Source: C-114 sp963745405 (GTDB lineage: Bacteria > Chloroflexota > Limnocylindria > Limnocylindrales > CSP1-4). Taken from it: 64,000 nucleotides of DNA. This document shows, in pieces, positions 55,901 through 63,487 of the stretch; within the stretch, counting starts at the first letter, position 1, and each line of letters starts with the position of its first letter. The stretch covers positions 682,001-746,000 of the forward strand of contig CAVUWY010000002.1 in the NCBI GenBank assembly GCA_963745405.1, read 5' to 3'. Both the position numbers and the translations under genes were made by a program. The notes under the pieces are model-generated. The model ran no database searches and had not been told where the DNA came from. It was given only the letters and a program-made list of their open reading frames with translations.

Positions 55901-57708
55901 CCTATCTCGCCCGGGCCGAACAACTCGAGATCAAGATGGCCCAGGGCTCGAAGCCCGGCGAGGGTGGCCAGCTGCCCGGCCGCAAGGCGACGCCGTACAT
56001 CGCCGCCCTCCGGCGGGGCCAGCCGGGTATCTCCTACGTCAGCCCGCCGCCCCACCACGACATCTACTCGATCGAGGACCTCGCCCAGCTCATCGCCGAC
56101 CTGCGGGCGATCAACCCGACGGCCCGGATCGGCGTCAAGCTCGTCGCCAGCCGCGGCGTCGGGACGATCGCGGCCGGGGTCGCCAAGGCCGGCGCGGATT
56201 ACATCCACCTGTCCGGCCACGCTGGTGGGACGGGGGCGTCGCCGCTGTCGTCGATCAAGCACGTCGGTGCGCCGTGGGAGCTCGGCCTCGCCGAAGTCCA
56301 CCAGGTCCTCCTCCGCAACGGTTTGCGAGACCGAGTATCACTTCGTACCGATGGCGGCCTGCGGACCGGCCACGACCTGTTGATCGCGGCACTCCTCGGG
56401 GCCGAGGAATTCGCCTTCGGGACCGCTGCCCTCGTGGCACTGGGTTGCGACATGGCCCGCCAGTGCCACCTCGACACCTGTCCGACCGGGATCGCCACCC
56501 AGCGCGAGGACCTCCGAGCGAAGTTCAGCGGCACGCCCGAGCAGGTCGAGCGGTTCGCGACGACTGTCGCCGAGGACCTCCGCCGTGAGCTCGCCTCGAT
56601 CGGCGCGACGGCCGTCGGCGAGGTGATCGGCGAGTCGGCCCGAGTCCTGCGCGCTCGACCCGGTGGGAGGCTCGACCTGCGCGGCGTCCTCGGGGCTCCG
56701 GCCTGGCCGGCGGACGCGGCCCGTCGGGCCGATCCGGCCGCGGCTGCCACCGTCGTCCGCCACGCCCCGGCCTCCCCGCTCGAGGCCCGCCTCTCGGCGG
56801 CCCTTCGCGGCCAGGGCTCGGTGTCGCTGTCCGGCCTCCGCGTCACCACGGCCGACCGCTCGTTCGGAGCGGGGCTCAGCGGGGCGATCGAGCGCGGCGA
56901 GATCACGGGTCCGATCGCCCTCGAACTCGAGGGCTCGGCGGGCCAGTCGTTCGGTGCCTTCGCCGGTCCGGCCGTCCGCCTGCGGCTCGTCGGCCAGGCC
57001 AACGACTACGTCGCGAAGGGGCTCTCGGGCGGCTCGGTCACGATCGTCGCCGAGCCGGGTGCCGGGGACGCGCAGCAGCCGGGCAGCCTCGCCGGCAACA
57101 CGTGCCTCTACGGAGCGACCGGCGGCCGGCTCCACGTGATCGGCCGGGCGGGGATGCGCTTCGCCGTCCGCAACGCCGGGGCCGAGGCCGTCGTCGAGGG
57201 CATCGGGCCGCACGGCGGTGAGTACATGACCGGCGGCGCACTGGTGGTGCTCGGGCCGGTCGGCGCCAACTTCGGAGCCGGCATGACCGGCGGTCGGGCG
57301 TTCCTCTACGACCCGGACGGCCGCCATACGGCATCGCTCAACGCGGACGGCGTCGTCGCCCGGCGGCTCTCGTCCGTGGCGGTCGATCGGGCCGACGGGC
57401 CGGCCCTCGTGTCAGACCTGATCCGCCTCGTGACCGACCATGCCGATGCTGGGTCGGAGCTGGCCCGTCGCCTCCTCCTTGCCCCGGTCGCACTCATCGC
57501 CGAGACCTGGCTCGTAGAACCACGCGGCGTCGGCATCGTGCAGCCATCGCTCGAGGCGGGACTCCCGGCCGCGACGGCCGCCGCGACCTTGTTACGGGCG
57601 CCGATCCCGCCGACACCGGAACGCAACCTGCCCGCACCCACGACGACGCCGAACGCCCCGCGACCCGATCGCACACTGGGAGGCCACCCGACGTTCGCTA
57701 CCGAGTGA
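52948..57708 (+). CDS. gltB: Glutamate synthase large subunit GltB
   Basis: 1586 residues, full length. Class II amidotransferase domain: Cys22 in EHDACGIGFVADAGG should become the N-terminal nucleophile after loss of a 21-residue propeptide. Central domain; FMN-binding synthase domain (SVGALSPEAHRALTIG, AQGSKPGEGGQLPGRK, YIHLSGHAGGTGASP); 3Fe-4S cysteines in CDMARQCHLDTCPTGIATQ; C-terminal GXGXG beta-helix (GLSGGSVTIVAEPG, GANFGAGMTGGRAF). It converts 2-oxoglutarate and glutamine to two glutamates. The upstream frame is open, but homology starts here. No gltD is present in the window. Confidence 0.97.
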   Translation: MQRRRIADDPPLYDSRYEHDACGIGFVADAGGRSARRVLPLALAGLAALGHRGAFAADGESSDGAGISLPLEPALRARIGADATVGAGDRPAVFQLFLPAGRTSQARARGLVESALESEGLAVARWRTVPSDPSALGREAGASRPAFVQAFVAPSEAIVGADSAGATGRAADRAADADVDLRIVRARRRIESGARERGIADLSIASASRDTIVYKGLVAGGRLARLYPDLEPGPTGLATRYALFHQRYATNTRPVWRLAQPFRLVAHNGEINTVRGNREQVRGRTADRDPNGLLRSILETGPLLSPDGSDSLSLDEAMELLVASGWDLPVALLAAIPEAMAVRRSPHAPVAALRRRTAGFLAPWDGPAAIVFADGRRVGAMVDRNGLRPAAFAVTRDRLVVTASEAGAIPLTAAEVVRRGRLGPGEMLLVDPARRRILEDADAKSALLRRSRSDRGPRDTHVDRVPEIVFGAGTVPGADQVPGTGTPVAVSGTPTSPPLRYLVGLDAERLRLDIRTMALEGHEPLWSMGDDTPTPGRSALDRRVVDHLRQSFAQVTNPPIDPERERIVMDLRVDLGRRPPLLGGRLPAPRTLRLERPVVADLDGLEAALDRSHSHHLLRLDATWDPADGPAGLAAALDGLAAASVAAAGGRTDIVLLSDRSLSLDRLPIPSVLAVGAVHAALTDAGLRGRLDIAAAAGDVLDVHSLAMVLAAGATVVHPWLAFECAAELAGTRGAEDVTPTAAGERLLDAFDAGLRKTLARMGIGSVTSYIGAGLVESVELHADLLARCLPAASAWPGSVTLDDLAARQLRRLEAARAIPLEGREGREVRLPDPGFARFRADGETHLYSPKIAAEITAIAARPIASAALNEALAHYREALDTRDPSVVRDGIEIRPAALGQSVPLSAVERAPSIVRRFVVSAMSVGALSPEAHRALTIGIQRAGGAANTGEGGEDPAWYAPGPDGERTDSRIKQVASARFGVTAAYLARAEQLEIKMAQGSKPGEGGQLPGRKATPYIAALRRGQPGISYVSPPPHHDIYSIEDLAQLIADLRAINPTARIGVKLVASRGVGTIAAGVAKAGADYIHLSGHAGGTGASPLSSIKHVGAPWELGLAEVHQVLLRNGLRDRVSLRTDGGLRTGHDLLIAALLGAEEFAFGTAALVALGCDMARQCHLDTCPTGIATQREDLRAKFSGTPEQVERFATTVAEDLRRELASIGATAVGEVIGESARVLRARPGGRLDLRGVLGAPAWPADAARRADPAAAATVVRHAPASPLEARLSAALRGQGSVSLSGLRVTTADRSFGAGLSGAIERGEITGPIALELEGSAGQSFGAFAGPAVRLRLVGQANDYVAKGLSGGSVTIVAEPGAGDAQQPGSLAGNTCLYGATGGRLHVIGRAGMRFAVRNAGAEAVVEGIGPHGGEYMTGGALVVLGPVGANFGAGMTGGRAFLYDPDGRHTASLNADGVVARRLSSVAVDRADGPALVSDLIRLVTDHADAGSELARRLLLAPVALIAETWLVEPRGVGIVQPSLEAGLPAATAAATLLRAPIPPTPERNLPAPTTTPNAPRPDRTLGGHPTFATE

Positions 57709-57935
57709 TCACGATGCTCCACCCCTACGACCAGACCACCCGCCGCTTCGACGCCGTTCGCGATGGCCGCGCCGCCCCCGTCACTTGCGCCTCGTGCGGC
57801 TGCCGCCTCGTGTCATCGCCCGTCGACCGCGGGACGTGGATGCACTTCAGCCCCATGGCCGGGCGCGACGCCCGCGGCTGCCTCGTCCCCTGCGCCGACG
57901 CGCATCACGACGCCGAGGGCCGCCCTCTCGACTGA
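57705..57935 (+). CDS. Small Cys-rich protein coupled to gltB
   Basis: 76 residues from a GTG overlapping the gltB stop (GTGA), or 73 from the ATG at 57714. The pattern VTCASCGCRLV ... RGCLVPCADAHHD, with five cysteines and two adjacent His, suggests a small zinc-binding ribbon. Family not recognised. Tight coupling to gltB suggests it is translated with it, but no functional link is known. Confidence 0.65.
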   Translation: MITMLHPYDQTTRRFDAVRDGRAAPVTCASCGCRLVSSPVDRGTWMHFSPMAGRDARGCLVPCADAHHDAEGRPLD

Positions 57936-57990
57936 ACCGCCACTCGCCCGACCGAGTGAGGAGCGCGACGCCGTCGCCTAGAATCCGGAC

Positions 57991-58476
57991 ATGGACGTCC
58001 GTCGGCTCCGATCCGAGGAGTGGCAGGCGTTTCGCGACATCCGCCTGCGAGCGCTCGCCGACTCGCCCGACGCATTCGGCGCGACCCTGGACGATGCGTC
58101 CAGCAGGACGGACACCGAGTGGCAGGACCGGGCCGAGCAGTCGGACGGGGCGATCTTCGTCGTGGACGGGGCCGCTGGGTTCGTCGCGATGGCGAGCGGC
58201 GGACCCGCCCCGAACGTCCCGCATATGGCCGCCCTCTTCGGGATGTGGGTGGATCCGTCGGCCCGCCGCCACGGCCTGGGCTCGGCCCTCATCGAGGCCG
58301 TGAAAGGCTGGGCGATCGCGGAGGGCTATCCGCGGCTCGGGCTCGGCGTCACCACCACGAACGCCCCGGCGATCGCCCTGTACGAGCGCCTCGGCTTCGT
58401 CGACACGGGCGACCGCTATCCCCTCCGAGCGGGCACCGACCTCGTGATCCAGATCATGGGCAGGCCGTTGCCCTGA
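57991..58476 (+). CDS. GNAT N-acetyltransferase
   Basis: 161 residues. VRRLRSEEWQAFRDIRLRAL is the N-terminal strand-helix common to this GNAT branch; acetyl-CoA motif A is MWVDPSARRHGLGSALIEAV, followed by LGVTTTNAPAIALYERLGF, which contains the usual catalytic Tyr. The substrate is unknown. The gene stands alone, convergent with the membrane glycosyltransferase. Confidence 0.92.
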   Translation: MDVRRLRSEEWQAFRDIRLRALADSPDAFGATLDDASSRTDTEWQDRAEQSDGAIFVVDGAAGFVAMASGGPAPNVPHMAALFGMWVDPSARRHGLGSALIEAVKGWAIAEGYPRLGLGVTTTNAPAIALYERLGFVDTGDRYPLRAGTDLVIQIMGRPLP

Positions 58477-58496
58477 CGGGAGGCACCGCGACGACC

Positions 58497-59999
58497 TCAG
58501 TCGACGTGGCGGAACGCCGGCCACATCTCGGCCCAGGGCTGTCGAAGGCCACGGCACACGGAGATGGCCTGTCCCTGCTCCTGGTTGTCGATCCCGAGGC
58601 CGTCGTCGATCTGGGCGGCCTCCTGGCAATCCTCGAAGTACGGACTCCACTGGTCGGTCGTCCAGTCGCCGACATGGATGACGACGGTGCGGTCGGCCGA
58701 AGGCGGTCCCCAGTCCCAGTAGGCGTTGTGGCCGGAGTAGACCGGCGGCAGCCCGGTCCCGAGCAGCTCGAGGGCGCCGGCCTCGCCGTAATTACTCGTG
58801 AGGATGACCGCCTGGGCTCGGTCCGCCGGGGACAGCCCCGCGACGACGCCCTCGACCGTCGCGACGAACTGCGGCCAGCCGACCTGCTCGGCGCCGTCGG
58901 GGAACGTCTCGGGAAGGTCCGTCTTCGCGTAGGTGGCCAGCGGCAGGATCGGCAGGGTGAGGTACACGATGAGCGCGCCCGAAAGGATCGCCGCGATGGC
59001 GAACGTAACCCCCCTCACCCGACGACGGCCCCGCCCGAGCCAGCGGTCGAGGAGCAGCGCCCCGGCCGCCATGAAGGGCGGCAGCACCCCGACCGCGTAA
59101 TAACCCTTGCCGCCGCTCAGGATCACGAGGATGAGCACGACGACGCCGGCGATCCCGATGGCCCGCCACGGTGCCGCTGCCCTCGCCCGCAGCATCCAGA
59201 TCCAGCCGGCGACGGTCACCGGGAAGATGAAGGGGCCGGCGAAGAGCCATAGCAACGGCAGGACCTGGGCGCGGTTGTCTCCCGCGTTGCCGGCGATATG
59301 GGAGGCCATCGTCAGCTGCGGGAACCCGTTGGCGAGCTCCCAGCCGAGGTTGGGGAGGGTGATGACGAAGGCGATCCCGACGGCCGACCACGCCCATGGC
59401 GACCGCACGACATCCCAGCGCCGGGTCAGGACGAGCCCGACCGCCAGCCCCACGCCGAGCAGGACGAGGGTGTCCTTGTTCTCGAACCCGATCCCCGTCG
59501 CGACACCGACCGCGAGCCAGAGGCGCTTGTCACCCCCGGCGAGGAGCTTCACGAGCAACCACAGGAGGACGGCCCAGGCGAGGAAGTCGTACTCGGCGGT
59601 ATCGTCGAGATGGCCGACGGCGAGGAAGCCCGACACGGCGACCGTGATCGCTGCGAGGGTCTGCGCCCGTCGTGACCCACCGAAGTCGTGGGCCATGAGC
59701 GCCGTCAGGATCGCGACGAGCGCCATCGACAGCGCCGGCAGCAGGCGGATCGCCGAGGGCGTGACCCCGAGGGTGGCCGCCACGGCGGCCGAGATGAGCG
59801 GGGTCAGTGGCGGCTGGTCGACGTAGCCGAACGCCGGGTGCCGCCCGGCCACGATGAAGTACATCTCGTCGCGGTGGAAGCCGTAGGCGGCCGACACGGC
59901 CATGAGCCCGGCGACCATGAGTCCGGCTACACCAAGTACGGGCCACGGAAGCGCGCGCGACGAGCGGTCGGCAACTCCCTGATCAGGCGGCGTCGTCAT
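58497..59999 (-). CDS. GT39/ArnT-like membrane glycosyltransferase
   Basis: 500 residues from the ATG giving MTTPPDQG; the frame is open further up but with no homology. Around ten membrane helices. The first outer loop reads GFHRDEMYFIVAGRHPAFGY, with the Asp-Glu typical of PMT/ArnT enzymes, followed by DQPPLTPLISA. The C-terminal outer domain contains AVILTSNYGEAGALEL and SGHNAYWDWGPP. It would transfer a sugar from a polyprenyl phosphate to a lipid or protein outside the membrane. Confidence 0.88.
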   Translation of the reverse strand: MTTPPDQGVADRSSRALPWPVLGVAGLMVAGLMAVSAAYGFHRDEMYFIVAGRHPAFGYVDQPPLTPLISAAVAATLGVTPSAIRLLPALSMALVAILTALMAHDFGGSRRAQTLAAITVAVSGFLAVGHLDDTAEYDFLAWAVLLWLLVKLLAGGDKRLWLAVGVATGIGFENKDTLVLLGVGLAVGLVLTRRWDVVRSPWAWSAVGIAFVITLPNLGWELANGFPQLTMASHIAGNAGDNRAQVLPLLWLFAGPFIFPVTVAGWIWMLRARAAAPWRAIGIAGVVVLILVILSGGKGYYAVGVLPPFMAAGALLLDRWLGRGRRRVRGVTFAIAAILSGALIVYLTLPILPLATYAKTDLPETFPDGAEQVGWPQFVATVEGVVAGLSPADRAQAVILTSNYGEAGALELLGTGLPPVYSGHNAYWDWGPPSADRTVVIHVGDWTTDQWSPYFEDCQEAAQIDDGLGIDNQEQGQAISVCRGLRQPWAEMWPAFRHVD

Positions 60000-60133
60000 C
60001 GTCGGGTCCGGCTGGCGGTCTGGTCGAGGCAACGATACGCAAAGATCGCTGATAGCCACCGCGCACCGTGCGCCGCCGGCAAGCCTGAGGCATCGCCAGC
60101 CCGTCATCATCCGCATTCAAGGAATGGAGGGAC

Positions 60134-60502
60134 ATGAACATGAGCCGATTGCTGGTCCACATCGCCACCGGGCCCGAGAATCCGACGAGGATCGCCCTCG
60201 GGCTGCTGGTCGCCAGGACAGCGCTGGCGGCGGGGCACGACGTCGACGTGTTCGTCGCCGGCGACGGCGTGTCGATCCTCCGACCGGAGATGCTCGATGT
60301 CGCGCACGGCGTCGGGACGGGCAGCCTCCGCGAGCACGTCGACGCCCTGGTGGCCGGCGGAGCGACCTTCTACGCCTCGGCGATGTCGAGCAAGCCCCGC
60401 GGCATCGACGCGGACTCCGTGGGCGGGCTCTCGGTGACCCTGGTGGCGCCGATCCGACTCGTGGAGCTGATCTTCGCGGCCGACCGGGTCCTGACCTACT
60501 GA
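60134..60502 (+). CDS. DsrE/DsrF-like family protein
   Basis: 122 residues from ATG 60134; the second ATG (60140), giving MSRLLVHIA, has better spacing from GGAGG (60126-60130). The sequence LLVHIATGPENPTRIALGLL and GHDVDVFVAGDGVSIL is the DsrE fold. A Cys used for sulfur transfer in true DsrE/TusD proteins is absent, so it is more likely a binding protein of the wider family. Confidence 0.8.
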   Translation: MNMSRLLVHIATGPENPTRIALGLLVARTALAAGHDVDVFVAGDGVSILRPEMLDVAHGVGTGSLREHVDALVAGGATFYASAMSSKPRGIDADSVGGLSVTLVAPIRLVELIFAADRVLTY

Positions 60503-60528
60503 CCTGCTGACCTGCTGACCTGCTGACC
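60501..60528. repeat. 8-bp tandem repeat after the DsrE gene
   Basis: GACCTGCT is repeated about 3.5 times directly after the DsrE stop codon and just before the 3' end of the convergent response regulator. Probably slippage; no function evident. Confidence 0.85.
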
Positions 60529-60532
60529 GGCG

Positions 60533-61237
60533 TCAGGTCCCTGCGGCGTCCGTGACGATCCGGTAGCCGACGCCGCGGACGGCGACGATCGCCGGACCGC
60601 CGGCCTCCTCGACCTTGCCACGGAGGCGGGCGAGATGTGGCTTCAGCCAGAGAAGGTCTGGATCGGCTTCTGCCGGCCAGCCGGCTCGGGCGAGCTGGAG
60701 GTGCGGCACGAGATCGCCGTCGGCGCGGACGAGGGCCTCGAGGAGCCGGTATTCGGTCGGGGTGAGGGTGAGCGGCTGTTCGCCGACCCGTGCCGCGTGG
60801 CGGCCCGGCTCGAGGACGAGGTCACCGGCGCTCAGTGGACCGGACGACGGACCGCCGGCCGAGCGGTCGACACGCCGCATGATCGCTCCGATGCGGGCCA
60901 GCAGTTCGGCCCGCCCGAACGGCTTGACGAGGTAGTCGTCGGCGCCGATTCGGAGCGCCTTGACCTTGGCCGCCTCGCCGCTTTCGCCCGACACGACGAG
61001 GATCGGGGCCGGCCCCGCCGAGCGGATGAGCCCGGCCACGGTGAAGCCGTCGGGGCCCGGCATCGCCAGGTCGAGGAGGACGAGGTCGGGGCTCTCCTCG
61101 CGGAATCGCTTGACGGCGGTCAGCCCGTCGTAGGCGGTGATGACCTGGTGACCCTCGGTGCCGACGAGTGCGGTGATCGCGCCGACCATGGCAGGGTCGT
61201 CGTCGACAACGAGGATCCGGAGCGGGCGGTCGATCAT
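60533..61237 (-). CDS. OmpR/KdpE-like response regulator
   Basis: 234 residues. Receiver: ILVVDDDPAMVGAITALVG, phospho-Asp in LVLLDLAMPGPDGFTV, ILVVSGESGEAAKVKAL and Lys in DDYLVKPFGRAELLAR. Winged helix: LTLTPTEYRLLEALVRADGD, WLKPHLARLRGKVEE and IVAVRGVGYRIV. The DNA-recognition part is KdpE-like. A GTG six bases upstream is an alternative start. It follows its kinase by 19 bp. Confidence 0.92.
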   Translation of the reverse strand: MIDRPLRILVVDDDPAMVGAITALVGTEGHQVITAYDGLTAVKRFREESPDLVLLDLAMPGPDGFTVAGLIRSAGPAPILVVSGESGEAAKVKALRIGADDYLVKPFGRAELLARIGAIMRRVDRSAGGPSSGPLSAGDLVLEPGRHAARVGEQPLTLTPTEYRLLEALVRADGDLVPHLQLARAGWPAEADPDLLWLKPHLARLRGKVEEAGGPAIVAVRGVGYRIVTDAAGT

Positions 61238-61256
61238 CAGCACGTCACCGTCCTCA

Positions 61257-62528
61257 TCAGAGTGCCACGGCCGCGGGCATCGCGACGACGAACCGGGCGC
61301 CGCCGGTGGCAGTGGCGGGCTCGCACCAGAGGCGGGCACCCATCGATTCGCCGAGCCGTTTCGCTGCGTAGAGGCCGATCCCGGAGCCGCGGGCCGTCCG
61401 CGTGTCGCGTCGGGCATAGGGCTCGAAGATCCGCTCGCGCCACTCCTCGGGGATGCCCGGACCCTCGTCGGCCACGCCGAGCCGGACGACTCCCTCGACG
61501 AGCGACCAGTCGACGGTGATGGCCGTCGCCGGCGGAGCGTATTTCACCGCGTTCTCGATGAGGTGCTCGACGATCTGCTGGAGCCGCGGCGGGTCGGCCA
61601 GGGCGTGGAGGTGGCGATCGGAGGCGACGACCACCCGGTGACCGCCGAGCAGCGGCTCGAGCTCGCGGAGCACGTCTGTCGCGACCTGCCGGACGTCGAC
61701 CGTGCTCACCTCGGCCGGTTGGTCCGGCACGACCCGGACGCTGGCTAGGATCGAGTCGACGAGTCGATCGAGGCGCTCGACCTGGTCGACCGTGCCCCGG
61801 TACCACGCTCGGCGGCGGGCCCGTCGTTCCGGGTCGCGCGAGTCGCGATGGTCGAGCGGCGGTTCGTCGGCGAGGAGGTCGACGTAGGCGCGCACGACCG
61901 CGAGCGGCGTCCGCAGCTCGTGGGTCACGAGGGCGATGAGCTCGGCCCGGGCCTCGTCGATGGCGATGAGCTCGGCCGCTCGAGCCTCCGCTTCGCGCTG
62001 CTGGCGTCCCTTCTCGACGACCCCGGCCAGGAGATCGGCGACCGCACCGAGATGGGCTACGTCCGCCGCGTCGAAGTGGCGGGGCTTCTCGGTCTGGACG
62101 TTGAGGACACCGACGGTCGCGTCGCCCCACACGAGCGGCACGGACAGCATCGAGGCGATGAAGCGACGCTGGTCGATGCCGCGGACCCAGAGGAAACGCG
62201 GGTCGCTCCCGACGTCGTCGATGACGAGCGGCTCGCGAGACGCGGCGACGCGTCCGGTCACGCCCTCCCCGAACGGCACCCGGGCCCGCCCGATCTGGTA
62301 GCGATCGAGACCCGTCGTCGCCGCCAGCGTCAGATGGGCGCCGTCACGGTCGAGGAGGTAGAGCGACGAGACGTCGGCTCGGAGCGCGTCGCGGGTCTCA
62401 TCGACGACGGTCTCCATGAGCTCGTCCCACGTCCTGGCGGTCGTGACGAGGCGCGCCACGCGATGGAGGAATCGCAGCCGATCGAGCTGCGCCTCGGCCT
62501 CGTCCGACACGATCCTCGGGTCCGCCAT
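61257..62528 (-). CDS. Soluble GAF-domain sensor histidine kinase
   Basis: 423 residues without membrane helices. A GAF domain (about 30-175: VSSLYLLDRDGAHLTLAATT, FGEGVTGRVAASREPLVIDD, LSVPLVWGDATVGVLNVQT), a coiled linker, the H-box LIALVTHELRTPLAVVRAYV, and ATPase boxes VEHLIENAVKYAP, VADEGPGIPEEW and RGSGIGLYAAKRL. The GAF ligand is unknown. Paired with the regulator 19 bp downstream. Confidence 0.93.
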   Translation of the reverse strand: MADPRIVSDEAEAQLDRLRFLHRVARLVTTARTWDELMETVVDETRDALRADVSSLYLLDRDGAHLTLAATTGLDRYQIGRARVPFGEGVTGRVAASREPLVIDDVGSDPRFLWVRGIDQRRFIASMLSVPLVWGDATVGVLNVQTEKPRHFDAADVAHLGAVADLLAGVVEKGRQQREAEARAAELIAIDEARAELIALVTHELRTPLAVVRAYVDLLADEPPLDHRDSRDPERRARRRAWYRGTVDQVERLDRLVDSILASVRVVPDQPAEVSTVDVRQVATDVLRELEPLLGGHRVVVASDRHLHALADPPRLQQIVEHLIENAVKYAPPATAITVDWSLVEGVVRLGVADEGPGIPEEWRERIFEPYARRDTRTARGSGIGLYAAKRLGESMGARLWCEPATATGGARFVVAMPAAVAL

Positions 62529-62773
62529 GAGCACCACGATACAAACATACGGGCGATACCGGACTCGAACGGTTGCGAACAGGGTCCGGCTGGCATGCGG
62601 AATGGTCGCGCTCGGTGCGGGGTCGGCGGGCCTGGGCCGATCTGCCGCCGGCGCGATGACCGCCTTACGAAACCCGTACGTCCGGCGCGGACGAGCGTGA
62701 CGTGGCCTCGCCAGTCTCCACCCAGTCAAGCGGCGACCGAACGGCCGCCAGCCGTCCAGGGAGGACACCCGTC

Positions 62774-63328
62774 ATGCACCTTCGGACTCGGATCGCGGCC
62801 GGCGCGCTCGGCGTGTCAGGCGCGTTCACCCTGCTTGCCGCCCCGGCAGGCGTCGCCGCGGCGACGCTCCCGGCGACCGCACCGGCGACGACCGTGACGA
62901 ACGCCGCCTGCACGGACGGTCACTGGCCCATCTCGGTCCAGGGCCGCCCGACCCAGTTCCATGCCGGCGCCACCGGTGGCGACTACATCTGGCACGACTC
63001 CGCCGGCTGGCACGTCCGGGCGACCCATCACGGGACCGACCACGTCGTCTTCACCGGGAAGATCGTCTCGAGCGCCCCGCTCGACGCGGTCCCCGTCAAG
63101 CTCGAGAAGAACGACAGCGTGACGGTCAGCGCGGACAAGAAGACGATCACCTATCGCTTCAACAACTACGGGGCGATCGACGGCTTCGACTTCAAGACGG
63201 CCTGTGCAAGCCACCTGACCGTCAGCGGCCGGATGGGCGCCTTCCGCCTGCCGACAGGGCGCATCTGGATCGGCCACTCCGGCCGGCATCCGCTCGAGAA
63301 CCCGTTCGTCGTGCGGCGCATCGGCTGA
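62774..63328 (+). CDS. Secreted protein of unknown function
   Basis: 184 residues. A signal peptide (MHLRTRIAAGALGVSGAFTL, cut near AGVAAA) is followed by about 145 residues of mostly beta character: HWPISVQGRPTQFHAGATGG, WHVRATHHGTDHVVFTG, VSADKKTITYRFNNYGAID. Two Cys (after the signal and in FKTACASHLTV) could form a disulfide. The family is not recognised; the pattern resembles small secreted proteins that bind a ligand or sugar. The gene is single and followed by a strong hairpin. Confidence 0.7.
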   Translation: MHLRTRIAAGALGVSGAFTLLAAPAGVAAATLPATAPATTVTNAACTDGHWPISVQGRPTQFHAGATGGDYIWHDSAGWHVRATHHGTDHVVFTGKIVSSAPLDAVPVKLEKNDSVTVSADKKTITYRFNNYGAIDGFDFKTACASHLTVSGRMGAFRLPTGRIWIGHSGRHPLENPFVVRRIG

Positions 63329-63347
63329 CCCACTCGACCACCGCTCC

Positions 63348-63378
63348 CGACACCCCGGCCGATCCGGTCGGGGTGTCG
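63348..63378. terminator. Strong hairpin after the secreted-protein gene
   Basis: A perfect 10-bp stem CGACACCCCG/CGGGGTGTCG with an 11-nt loop, 19 bp after the stop at 63328. There is no T-run, so it is either an intrinsic terminator of the GC-rich type or a 3'-protecting structure. Confidence 0.6.
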
Positions 63379-63487
63379 CCCTGTGCGGAGGCCGGCGGAG
63401 CGTCTGCGCGCCCATCGCGCCGACCTCCGGTAGGATGGGTGTCCGGCGCCCGTGCCCATTGGGCGTCCTCCGGAGGGACTCCTTCTA

